17,074 nt of DNA, taken from contig CAMJHJ010000024.1 of NCBI GenBank assembly GCA_946405485.1, positions 1 through 17,074 of the forward strand, in the 5' to 3' direction. Numbering within the stretch: position 1 is the stretch's first letter; each line of letters opens with the position of its first letter. Positions 6,704 through 13,760 of this stretch are shown here, piece after piece. The notes under the pieces are model-generated. The model saw only the letters and a program-made list of their open reading frames with translations. It was not told the origin of the DNA and did not search any database. The stretch is from an uncultured Bacteroidales bacterium (GTDB lineage: Bacteria > Bacteroidota > Bacteroidia > Bacteroidales > UBA932). Position numbers and translations under genes: made by a program.

Positions 6704-8560
6704 TTATTGGATCTGGAACCAGATGAAGCGGCACTGCGGGCCTTCGTAAGGCGGCATCTGGCAGATCGGACGCAGGAGCGTGCTGCCGGCTTTTACATAC
6801 AGGTCGGAGAGTTCCGCGCCCCGCACCAGGGAAGCCGCTTCGATTTCTCTGCGTGTCAGGAAGACAGGGTGGCGCTCTGCAAATTTATCAAAGTGGTTGG
6901 TCGCGAAAACGAGCGGCCCGGCACAGAACGTGACGTAATGGTTCGTGAAGCCATTGTACCAGTTCGAAAAATTGTGCTCCCGCGAACCGGCGTTGCTATA
7001 TTCCCAGGTCCGTTCCAAGCGTCTTACTTCATAAGGGAACTCCAGCGTCAGGGCGTCTCCGGCTTTCCAGGCCCGGCGGACACGGATGTATCCATCCTTG
7101 ACCGCGGCCTTGACCGCCTTCCCGTTGACCTTCACCACGAAGGAAGGAGCCCACTCCGGCTGATGCACCGCCAGCGTCCAGGCCCCGGACGGAAGCTTTG
7201 CAGGCGAGGTCGGGGATGCTGTCCGGGGGGCCTTCCCCGGAAGGGTTAAATCCGGCCCCCCGAATGGCACCCCGACCTCGCTGATGACAAACTCTGCGCG
7301 GCCAGTATGGGCGTAATCGGAAGCTTGGTCGATCCGGACCTGCCCGCCCTTGACGGAAAGCACCGTCGACGACTCAGAGATGATATTGACGTAGACGCCG
7401 TCCTTCCGCGCCTCATACATATACACCGGCACATCTTCCAGCGCCGTCATTCCGCTGCTCCAGCAGCAGCTCCAGTCCGCACCGGGGCCGAATTCACCGT
7501 TGGTGCGCACGTAGTAGATCCACCGGTCACCATCCTCGGCCCGGGCCGCCATCAAAGCATTGTAAGCCGTCTTCTCCAGTTCGGAGGCATATTTGCCTTC
7601 CCCCGTGATCTGGAGCATCTCCCAGGTGAAGTGCATCCATTCCATGAAAGAGCAGGTCTCCGTCACCTCGTAGGGCGCCCATTCCGCCGGGCGGTTGAAA
7701 AGTTCGAAACAACAGTTGATGCCTCCCCAGGGACCGCCCAAGGTGGTCAGATGCGTGCTGCGGATACACTCCCAGGCGTTGAGGCAAGCCCGCAGCAAAC
7801 GCTCGTCACCGAACAGCTGATAAGCCTTGGCGAGCCCCGTCAGGCAGCGGTTCATCTCATAGATCTTGCCGTTGCCGACCAGCGATACGTCATAGTCCTT
7901 GCCCAGCAGGGTGATGAGTTGCAGACAGGGGGTCTCGTCCATTTCCTTGATGCATTCATCAATCAAGGCGCGGACCTTGGGCTCCGGGCGGAGCTTGTAC
8001 AGATCGCAAAGCGGATCCAGCATTCCGCAGCCCGCCATTCCGCTGTGCATGCCGGTCTGGGCGATCTTGATGCCCTGGTCGAAAACGGTCCAATGCAGGA
8101 ATTCGCTGAGCCGCAGCGCGCAGTCGGCGTACTTCGGGTCGCCGGTCGCCACGGTCGTCTCCGTGAACCCTTTGATCAGATAAGCGATGATCCAGGTATC
8201 CCAGTCCACCACCATGGCTTCCGGGGCGGGGCGGTGGTAAAAGCGTTTGTCCTTGCGGTAGCAGCCCAGGTAACCATCCTCCTCCTGAAGTGAAACCAGG
8301 TAGTCCGCCACGGAAACGAGGTTCGCGAGCAGTTTCGGGTCGCCGGTGCGCTCATAGGCGCGGGAAGCTGCGTACATCCACTTGCCGGCGTGTTCTCCGC
8401 GCCATCCGCCTTTGCCTTGTGCAACGACTTCGGGGGAGAACAGGGCGATGGCTTCGCTCTGGGGGCTGTTGATATAATGGAACAGGCGGCCGTTGTAACC
8501 GGCATCGACGGCATGCCCGAGAAGGCCGCCGACCACGATGGAAAGGACGAAATGCAACAT
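6704..8560 (-). CDS. GH127-like beta-L-arabinofuranosidase family protein (DUF1680)
   Basis: Predicted glycoside hydrolase of the DUF1680 / GH127-GH146 group, whose known members release beta-L-arabinofuranose. The 618-residue product has the family's alpha/alpha-barrel pattern: GEHAGKWMYAASRA at about 55-68, QEEDGYLGCY at 92-101, and PWGGINCCFELF near 277-288. The GH127 zinc/nucleophile set can be matched: Glu301-x-Cys303 in ETCSF and Cys365-Cys366, with Glu286 a candidate acid/base. The second motif reads CCWSSG rather than the common CCPPN, so substrate may differ. An in-frame stop four codons upstream fixes the start at or after the ATG at 8560. The N-terminus is hydrophobic, but it appears to be the GGLLG-A start of the catalytic domain rather than a signal peptide, so location is uncertain. 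It lies 9 bp after the transporter gene, which suggests hydrolysis of an imported substrate. Confidence 0.8.
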   Translation of the reverse strand: MLHFVLSIVVGGLLGHAVDAGYNGRLFHYINSPQSEAIALFSPEVVAQGKGGWRGEHAGKWMYAASRAYERTGDPKLLANLVSVADYLVSLQEEDGYLGCYRKDKRFYHRPAPEAMVVDWDTWIIAYLIKGFTETTVATGDPKYADCALRLSEFLHWTVFDQGIKIAQTGMHSGMAGCGMLDPLCDLYKLRPEPKVRALIDECIKEMDETPCLQLITLLGKDYDVSLVGNGKIYEMNRCLTGLAKAYQLFGDERLLRACLNAWECIRSTHLTTLGGPWGGINCCFELFNRPAEWAPYEVTETCSFMEWMHFTWEMLQITGEGKYASELEKTAYNALMAARAEDGDRWIYYVRTNGEFGPGADWSCCWSSGMTALEDVPVYMYEARKDGVYVNIISESSTVLSVKGGQVRIDQASDYAHTGRAEFVISEVGVPFGGPDLTLPGKAPRTASPTSPAKLPSGAWTLAVHQPEWAPSFVVKVNGKAVKAAVKDGYIRVRRAWKAGDALTLEFPYEVRRLERTWEYSNAGSREHNFSNWYNGFTNHYVTFCAGPLVFATNHFDKFAERHPVFLTRREIEAASLVRGAELSDLYVKAGSTLLRPICQMPPYEGPQCRFIWFQIQ

Positions 8561-8569
8561 ATGCGGGAA

Positions 8570-9712
8570 TTAAATCAATGAAATCAGCAGAAAAACGAAA
8601 TGAGCGATGACGCCTGCGCAAAGGCCGGCGATCGCGTGGGCGCCGATGGCCTTGGAAATGACTCTCCGGTAGCCGAGCGAGTCAAGCATCGCGGTGTGGG
8701 TGGAAAGGAAACCGCTCCAGCACATGCCGATGGCGGTACAGACAGCGATGGCGTTGCCGTCCAGGATGCCTGCGGCGTTGAAGGTCGGCAAGAGGCCGAG
8801 GGCGGCGCCGACGGCTCCGAGAGCAGTCATCGGAAAAGCGATGAGTTCCATGTCTTTGAAGCCGAAAAGCCATTCGAAGACCCAATGGATCTTCTCGGCG
8901 AGCCAGGGAAGGATCGGTACGCCTTGGCTGGAAGATCCGTCATAGACGCCGGACGGACCGGGACCGAAGGTGATGATAATCACGGCAGTCGTGATGATCA
9001 GCACGCCCGGAATGATCTGCAAGCCCAGCTCCACGCCGTTCTTGCCACCGTCGAGGACGGCATTGAGGAAACGCATGAATACGCTCTTGTCCTGTTCCTC
9101 CTCCGGCTTCTCAGAGACTTCGCGACGGAGGTCGACGGCCACGGGACTGTCCAGTTCAGGATAAGCCTTCAGGCATTTGCGCTGCATGATGCGGGTAGAG
9201 ATAATCGAACCGCAGATGGCTCCGAACAGACCCACGAGAGCTGCGCTCAATTTCCCGTATCCGACCATCGTGATAATGACGACGAAGCCCATGCCGAAGG
9301 CGGTGCCGAAATTAGTCAGCGAGAGCAACTGATAGCGTTTGAAATAGGAAGAAAACGACTTGTCCTTGGAGAGGGCGATGATGGCCGGGTTGTCCGACAA
9401 GAAAGTCATCACGGCGCCGAGCGCAGCCACGCCGGGTAAGTTGTACAGCGGCTTCATCAGGGGCCGAAGGAAGCGCTCCAGCATAGAAACGACACCGAAC
9501 TCAGACAGTAATTTGGAGAGAGCGCCCGTAAGCACCGTAATCCCCATCAGGTAGAACACGGTGTTGAGTAACAGGTCGTGGGCCGTGTTCATGATGGTCT
9601 TCAGAAGGTTGCTTCCGCCCATTTTCATTCCGAGCGGGATGAAAACCAAGGCAAGGAGCGCCAATAAGACGAGGGCTTCGACGGAAGAGCGACGCAAGAA
9701 AGGTTTTTTCAT
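8570..9712 (-). CDS. Gate-domain (nucleoside recognition) membrane transporter
   Basis: Polytopic inner-membrane protein of 380 residues, similar in layout to proteins carrying the nucleoside-recognition 'Gate' domain, as in SpmA/SpmB-like and CD0519/CD1768-type membrane proteins. Eight to ten hydrophobic helices can be seen, from 11-29 to the extreme C-terminus. Two related-looking halves are separated by a charged loop at about 183-230 rich in Glu and Lys. Conserved-looking polar motifs within membrane segments include FLSDNPAIIAL near residue 104 and GFLSTHTAML near 337, which may line a transport path. The ATG at 9712 is followed by a KK-F-RR start, giving an inside-positive N-terminus. 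The gene lies 29 bp after the plug lipoprotein and 9 bp before the glycosidase, with no promoter in the first gap. The substrate is unknown; pairing with a glycosidase hints at a carbohydrate-linked compound, but that is inference. Confidence 0.7.
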   Translation of the reverse strand: MKKPFLRRSSVEALVLLALLALVFIPLGMKMGGSNLLKTIMNTAHDLLLNTVFYLMGITVLTGALSKLLSEFGVVSMLERFLRPLMKPLYNLPGVAALGAVMTFLSDNPAIIALSKDKSFSSYFKRYQLLSLTNFGTAFGMGFVVIITMVGYGKLSAALVGLFGAICGSIISTRIMQRKCLKAYPELDSPVAVDLRREVSEKPEEEQDKSVFMRFLNAVLDGGKNGVELGLQIIPGVLIITTAVIIITFGPGPSGVYDGSSSQGVPILPWLAEKIHWVFEWLFGFKDMELIAFPMTALGAVGAALGLLPTFNAAGILDGNAIAVCTAIGMCWSGFLSTHTAMLDSLGYRRVISKAIGAHAIAGLCAGVIAHFVFLLISLI

Positions 9713-9741
9713 AGGTTGCAGTATCTTTATCGGCCTCAGAG

Positions 9742-10257
9742 TTATTTCCTGGCAGCCTTCCGGGCTTTCCGCTGGGCTTTCCGTTCAGCCTCCATGGCTT
9801 GTTTCATCTCGAAGCCGCCTTTGGTCGTAATCAAGATTACACCGTTGGCTCCCCGGGATCCGTATATGGCGGCACTGGCGTCTTTGAGGACTTCCACGGA
9901 CTTGATATCCATCGGGTTGATGGATTTGATATCCCTGCATTCCGCCCCATCCACGAGAACCAGAGGCTCCGTCGGAGAATTGATAGAATTCTTCCCCCGG
10001 ATCTGGATCCTTCCGCTTGCATCGATTTCCACGCCGGGAACACGGCCTTGAAGATAATCGGTGATACTGGAGTAGGATGCGATGACGTTTTCGTCCACTT
10101 TAACTTTGTCTACGGCGTAGCCCAAATCTTTTCGGGCCATGGTGCCGTATCCGACATTGACTTCTTCGTCCATGGGAGATGCGACAGGAGTCTGGGTGCC
10201 GGGTCCGCAGGCGCATAGGGCTGCGAGGGTGAGAATGAGGGGGAGGATTCTGTTCAT
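9742..10257 (-). CDS. Stand-alone TonB plug-domain lipoprotein
   Basis: A 171-residue lipoprotein consisting almost entirely of a SusC-type TonB-dependent receptor plug. The signal ends in LCAC (Cys17). From 35 to 148 it follows the plug of SusC proteins: [25 protein letters not shown] (69-78), [17 protein letters not shown], and [20 protein letters not shown] with [10 protein letters not shown] (117-148). The 22-strand barrel that normally follows is absent. The protein ends in a basic, probably helical tail rich in Ala, Lys and Arg. It is not an obvious pseudogene: the stop follows a distinct tail, and the next gene starts 29 bp later with no barrel remnant between. Its ATG overlaps the serpin stop in an ATGA. 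It could bind a ligand, cap a barrel encoded elsewhere, or act as a surface adaptor; none of these is shown. Confidence 0.85.
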   Translation of the reverse strand: MNRILPLILTLAALCACGPGTQTPVASPMDEEVNVGYGTMARKDLGYAVDKVKVDENVIASYSSITDYLQGRVPGVEIDASGRIQIRGKNSINSPTEPLVLVDGAECRDIKSINPMDIKSVEVLKDASAAIYGSRGANGVILITTKGGFEMKQAMEAERKAQRKARKAARK

Positions 10258-11486
10258 TTTGTTTTTTGTCCGATAAAGAGGATGGCTCCGGTGGAGACTT
10301 CGCGGATGGCAAATACGAAAGGCCGGTTGGCGATGAAATAGACCATGTTGGAAGGACCGACGGAAGTGGCTTTCATCCCTATTGCCGTAACTGCTGCGGC
10401 TTCGGTACCCTTCTCGTTGACATCAACATAGGTCTTCTGCTTGACGAAATCGATGCACATGCCGGTCTCCGACATCTTGCTGAAGTCAGCTGCGCCCGTG
10501 AATGCATCCGTCATTCCGAGGGCTTTCAGCACGTCGTTGAGAAGGATCTCATACTCCATCTTGAATTTCGGCATCTCGAGATGCACCTCCCGGGAGCGTA
10601 GTGCTCCGGTCAGGGCGTTCCACTGTTCCGCGTTGAGTTCACAGACGGCCTTGCTGAAAGACTTTTCCTCCACGGGCAGAAGCAGGTCCATGGCGAACCC
10701 GCCGTTACCATAAGTCAGTTCGACCATTTCCCATTTGCCGTCGCTGGCATAAGGGATGTTGCGCGTATAACGCATCATCGGGGTTTCTGTGCCGCTGCCG
10801 CTAAGGCTCTTGAACTTGCCGTTGAAGGTATCCGAGAACTGCGTCGTCCAGGTCCCGTTGAAATACAGGGCGTTGATCAGCAGCACCGCAAGGCCGCGGG
10901 AATCGTAGTCCAGGATCTTGGGAATCTTGCCGTTGGTGTGTTTGGAGCACCATTGGTTGATCGCGTCGATGGTCGCCGTGGCGGACATATCCGCGCTGTT
11001 CGCCTCGGAGTGGTAATACTTCGTTACGTCAGAGACGAATCCTTTCTTTAATCTGATCCCATTGTCGGTCCAGATGGCGTTGGCGATCTGGAGCGTAGTC
11101 TTGGGATCCAAGTTCAGCAGGGCCTCGGTCATCTTCCGGAAATACTCGGCCATTTCGGCGTTGGTAAAGCCTTCGAACCCCATCGTTTTCCGCATCTGTG
11201 CTTCGGTCTGTCCGTCCGCACCGGCGGAGGTCATCGCCAAGGCGAGCGAAAGGCTCAGGGGAGAGATGAACAGGTCTTTGATTTCGTCCGAAGCGTTGAT
11301 CGTACGGAACACATTGATTCCGAATGCATTTGAGCCTGCGTTTATGCCCTCTTCCGCACGGGTGAGGACAATTGCCTCGGCGGGTTTGTCCCCTTGCTCG
11401 TCCTCAGGGACGATGGTGGGATGGTTGCAAGCCGCGAAGGCAAGGGGAACGCAAATCAGCGCTCCGAGCAAGAGAAAGCGTTTCAT
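10254..11486 (-). CDS. Serpin-family protease inhibitor lipoprotein
   Basis: Serine (or cysteine) protease inhibitor that traps its target after cleavage of an exposed reactive loop. The 410-residue product has a lipoprotein signal with lipobox FAAC (Cys20) and an otherwise complete serpin fold, including [29 protein letters not shown] and the C-terminal [20 protein letters not shown]. The hinge [10 protein letters not shown] (358-367) carries the small residues expected of an inhibitory serpin. Counting 17 residues from the hinge Glu puts P1-P1' at Thr374-Ser375, with Lys at P3; spacing to RPF agrees with antichymotrypsin-type loops. An ATG four codons further upstream exists, but the one at 11486 overlaps the peptidase stop as ATGA and starts directly with the signal peptide. 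It is coupled on both sides. A role in guarding the cell surface from host or rival proteases is likely; the target is unknown. Confidence 0.93.
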   Translation of the reverse strand: MKRFLLLGALICVPLAFAACNHPTIVPEDEQGDKPAEAIVLTRAEEGINAGSNAFGINVFRTINASDEIKDLFISPLSLSLALAMTSAGADGQTEAQMRKTMGFEGFTNAEMAEYFRKMTEALLNLDPKTTLQIANAIWTDNGIRLKKGFVSDVTKYYHSEANSADMSATATIDAINQWCSKHTNGKIPKILDYDSRGLAVLLINALYFNGTWTTQFSDTFNGKFKSLSGSGTETPMMRYTRNIPYASDGKWEMVELTYGNGGFAMDLLLPVEEKSFSKAVCELNAEQWNALTGALRSREVHLEMPKFKMEYEILLNDVLKALGMTDAFTGAADFSKMSETGMCIDFVKQKTYVDVNEKGTEAAAVTAIGMKATSVGPSNMVYFIANRPFVFAIREVSTGAILFIGQKTK

Positions 11487-13717
11487 TGTTTCAGCCATTT
11501 TTCAAGCCAGTCATAAAAGTTCCTGTGCCAGAACAGTGCATTCTGGGGCTGGAGGATCCAGTGGTTTTCCTCCGGGAAGACCAGCAGCTTCGACGGTACG
11601 CCCATCATCTGGGCGGCGTTGAAGGCGGCCATTCCCTGTTCGTAAGGGATGCGGTAATCCATCATCCCGTGGATGCAGAGGATGGGCGTATGCCATTTCG
11701 TGACCATCGATGAAGGGGAATTGGCATAGTGCCGCTGTGCCTTGGGCGTGGTCGCGTACGGGGCTCCGGCCTGCTGCATCCCTCCAAAAGTGATGCCGTC
11801 GCCGGCAGGGCCTTGCTGGCCGGGTGTGTAAGCGTATTCGGTCAGACCGCCGTTGTCCCAGTTGGCAAACCACATCTCTTCGGTCGTGTACCAGAGTTGT
11901 TTCTCATCGAAAATGCCGGCATGGGCGATGAAGCAGTCATACAGGTCACCGTGCAGCCCTTCCAGCATATAAGCGGAGTAGCCGCCGTAAGAGGCGCCCA
12001 CACAGGCGAGCTTGCCTACGTAGGGCTGGCTCTTGATCCAGCGTCCGGCGCTGAGATAATCCTGCATGTTGAGGCCGCAATAGTCGCCGCTGATCTCCTC
12101 CTTCCAAGCCTGTCCGAAGGCGGTGGTACCACGGCGGTTGGGCAGGATGACGACATAGCCCTGCTGCGCCATCAGGCGATAGCACCAACGGTAGCTCCAG
12201 TCCTGGCTGTTGGTGCCCTGCGGGCCTCCGAGCACGATTTCAATGGCGGGGTAAACCTTGTTCGGGTCGAACTGGGGCGGATAGATCACCCAGCATTGCA
12301 TCTGCTGATGGTCCACCGTTTCCACATAGACGCTCTCGGACTTCGGCTCTGCAAGTTGCGCGAAGATGCGGTCGTTCTCCGTTGTGATCCGGTCGAAGGT
12401 GATAGATTTGCCGCTGTCCCATTTGACGGAGACCAGCTCGGTCGGGAAGTTCAGGCAATAGTAGCTTGCGAGCAGTTCGACGCCTTTTTCCTTACGCAGC
12501 ACGGCGAAGGGGGAGAAGAAATCGTAGTGCCAGTCGGAAGGAGTGATGCGCCCGATGTGCGTGTCACCATTGACATTGACGATGAAAAGGGCCTGCAGGC
12601 CGTCTGTGAGGGCGTTGAAGAAGATGGATTCGCTGCCCGGGGCCCAGACGATGCCTGCCGCATCGCGGTCGAAGTCAGCGGTGAGGTCGCGGACATTCTT
12701 GACATTGACCTCTGCGCTCTGCCCGTCTTCCGGCTGAGTGCCGAAATCAATGTCACATACCATCAGGCGCTGCTGGTCGGCCTCATAGCCGTCACGGGGC
12801 ATCGAGATCCACGCCAGATGCTTGCCGTCGGGGCTGAAAACCGGATCGGTATCATATCCGCCGTCTTCCTTGACGGGGACGGTTGCGCCGGTCAGGATGT
12901 CATAGATAAAAATGCCCGTATTGGTGGAGAAGGCGTATTCCTTGCCGGTCTTTTTGCGGCAGCTATAGGCGATGTGACGGTTGTCCGGCGCCCAGTCGAG
13001 TTGTTCGATGCCGCCGAAAGGCTCTGTCGGGAGTTCGAACAGTTCTTCTCCCAGCAGGTCGAGAGAACTGTCGGGTGTAATGACACCATTTACCAGTGTG
13101 GCGACATAAGTCCGTGGGATTTCGGTCACCCAGTGGTCCCAGTGCCGGTACATCAGGTCTTCCGTGGCATAAGCCTGTGCCTTGTCGAGGGCGGGATCCG
13201 TGTCGGCAGGCTGGACCAGTGCAGGATTCTTGATGGTCGAGGTATAGAGGATCTGCTGTCCGTCAGGGGAGAGTTTAAACTCGCCGATGCCATTCGGGAT
13301 ATCGCTCAGTTTCACCTTTTTGCCAAGTTTCGAGCCTTGCAGCGGCGCATTCCATAACTGGCCGCCCTGGACGAAATAGATGCTTTTTCCATCCGGGGCC
13401 CAGCGGGCGTTACTCACGCTCTTGGCGTAACGGGTGAGCTGGACCTTGTCGCTCCCGTCCGGGTTGCACAGGAAGAGGTTGCGGCAGCTCCGGTTGTCGG
13501 CGATCGACGTGTAACTGACCCCGTACAGGATCTTGCCGCCGTCCGGCGAAAGCTGAGGGTCGGACAGTCTGCCCAGGGAGAGCAAGGTTTCGGGGGTCAT
13601 CACGCCGTCGGTGATCTGTATGTCTGACGGCCCGACGTAGCCGCTCTCATCTTTTTTCGTGCTGCAACTGACTATCATACAAAGTCCTAATAAGAATAAG
13701 AAACTGTTTCTCATCAT
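11483..13717 (-). CDS. S9 family dipeptidyl-peptidase, lipoprotein
   Basis: Prolyl-oligopeptidase-family (S9, DPP5/S9C-like) exopeptidase that removes dipeptides in the periplasm or at the outer membrane. The 744-residue product has a signal with lipobox IVSC (Cys18), a beta-propeller of WD40-like/TolB-type repeats (LSPDG, WAPDG and FSPDGKHLAW at about 55-330), and a C-terminal alpha/beta-hydrolase domain from about 470. The catalytic triad is visible: Ser576 in GASYGGYS, Asp687 in HGMMDYRIP and His719 in PEENHW. Length and layout fit DPP5-like enzymes of Bacteroidales. Two adjacent Met codons open the gene and the first is given. A -7 element lies 22 bp upstream. Its TGA stop overlaps the serpin ATG. 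The serpin is unlikely to inhibit this enzyme, since serpins act on trypsin- or papain-like folds. Exact peptide preference cannot be read off. Confidence 0.9.
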   Translation of the reverse strand: MMRNSFLFLLGLCMIVSCSTKKDESGYVGPSDIQITDGVMTPETLLSLGRLSDPQLSPDGGKILYGVSYTSIADNRSCRNLFLCNPDGSDKVQLTRYAKSVSNARWAPDGKSIYFVQGGQLWNAPLQGSKLGKKVKLSDIPNGIGEFKLSPDGQQILYTSTIKNPALVQPADTDPALDKAQAYATEDLMYRHWDHWVTEIPRTYVATLVNGVITPDSSLDLLGEELFELPTEPFGGIEQLDWAPDNRHIAYSCRKKTGKEYAFSTNTGIFIYDILTGATVPVKEDGGYDTDPVFSPDGKHLAWISMPRDGYEADQQRLMVCDIDFGTQPEDGQSAEVNVKNVRDLTADFDRDAAGIVWAPGSESIFFNALTDGLQALFIVNVNGDTHIGRITPSDWHYDFFSPFAVLRKEKGVELLASYYCLNFPTELVSVKWDSGKSITFDRITTENDRIFAQLAEPKSESVYVETVDHQQMQCWVIYPPQFDPNKVYPAIEIVLGGPQGTNSQDWSYRWCYRLMAQQGYVVILPNRRGTTAFGQAWKEEISGDYCGLNMQDYLSAGRWIKSQPYVGKLACVGASYGGYSAYMLEGLHGDLYDCFIAHAGIFDEKQLWYTTEEMWFANWDNGGLTEYAYTPGQQGPAGDGITFGGMQQAGAPYATTPKAQRHYANSPSSMVTKWHTPILCIHGMMDYRIPYEQGMAAFNAAQMMGVPSKLLVFPEENHWILQPQNALFWHRNFYDWLEKWLKQ

Positions 13718-13739
13718 GTCCGGATTATTATTCGATAAA

Positions 13740-13747
13740 CAAAGATA
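13740..13747 (-). promoter_or_regulatory. -7 promoter element of the peptidase-serpin operon
   Basis: The minus strand reads TATCTTTG (13747 to 13740), an exact TAnnTTTG match in the 43-bp gap between recG and the peptidase gene, 22 bp before the ATG. No good -33 TTTG is seen at the expected distance, so it may need an activator or be weak. It suggests that the operon can be expressed apart from recG. Confidence 0.5.
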
Positions 13748-13760
13748 GTGTTTTTCTCAG

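Noticed and set aside
7307..8293. 328-codon open frame on the plus strand
   Set aside because: Antisense to the GH127-like gene, with no family motif and a composition typical of a shadow frame.
8600..9439. 279-codon plus-strand frame
   Set aside because: Antisense to the Gate-type membrane protein. Its acidic, Asp/Gly/His-rich product is the usual complement of a hydrophobic coding strand.
11729..13357. 542-codon open frame on the plus strand
   Set aside because: It lies wholly antisense to the S9 peptidase gene, whose motifs and catalytic triad are intact. In GC-rich DNA such long antisense frames arise by codon bias. Its product shows no recognisable domain.
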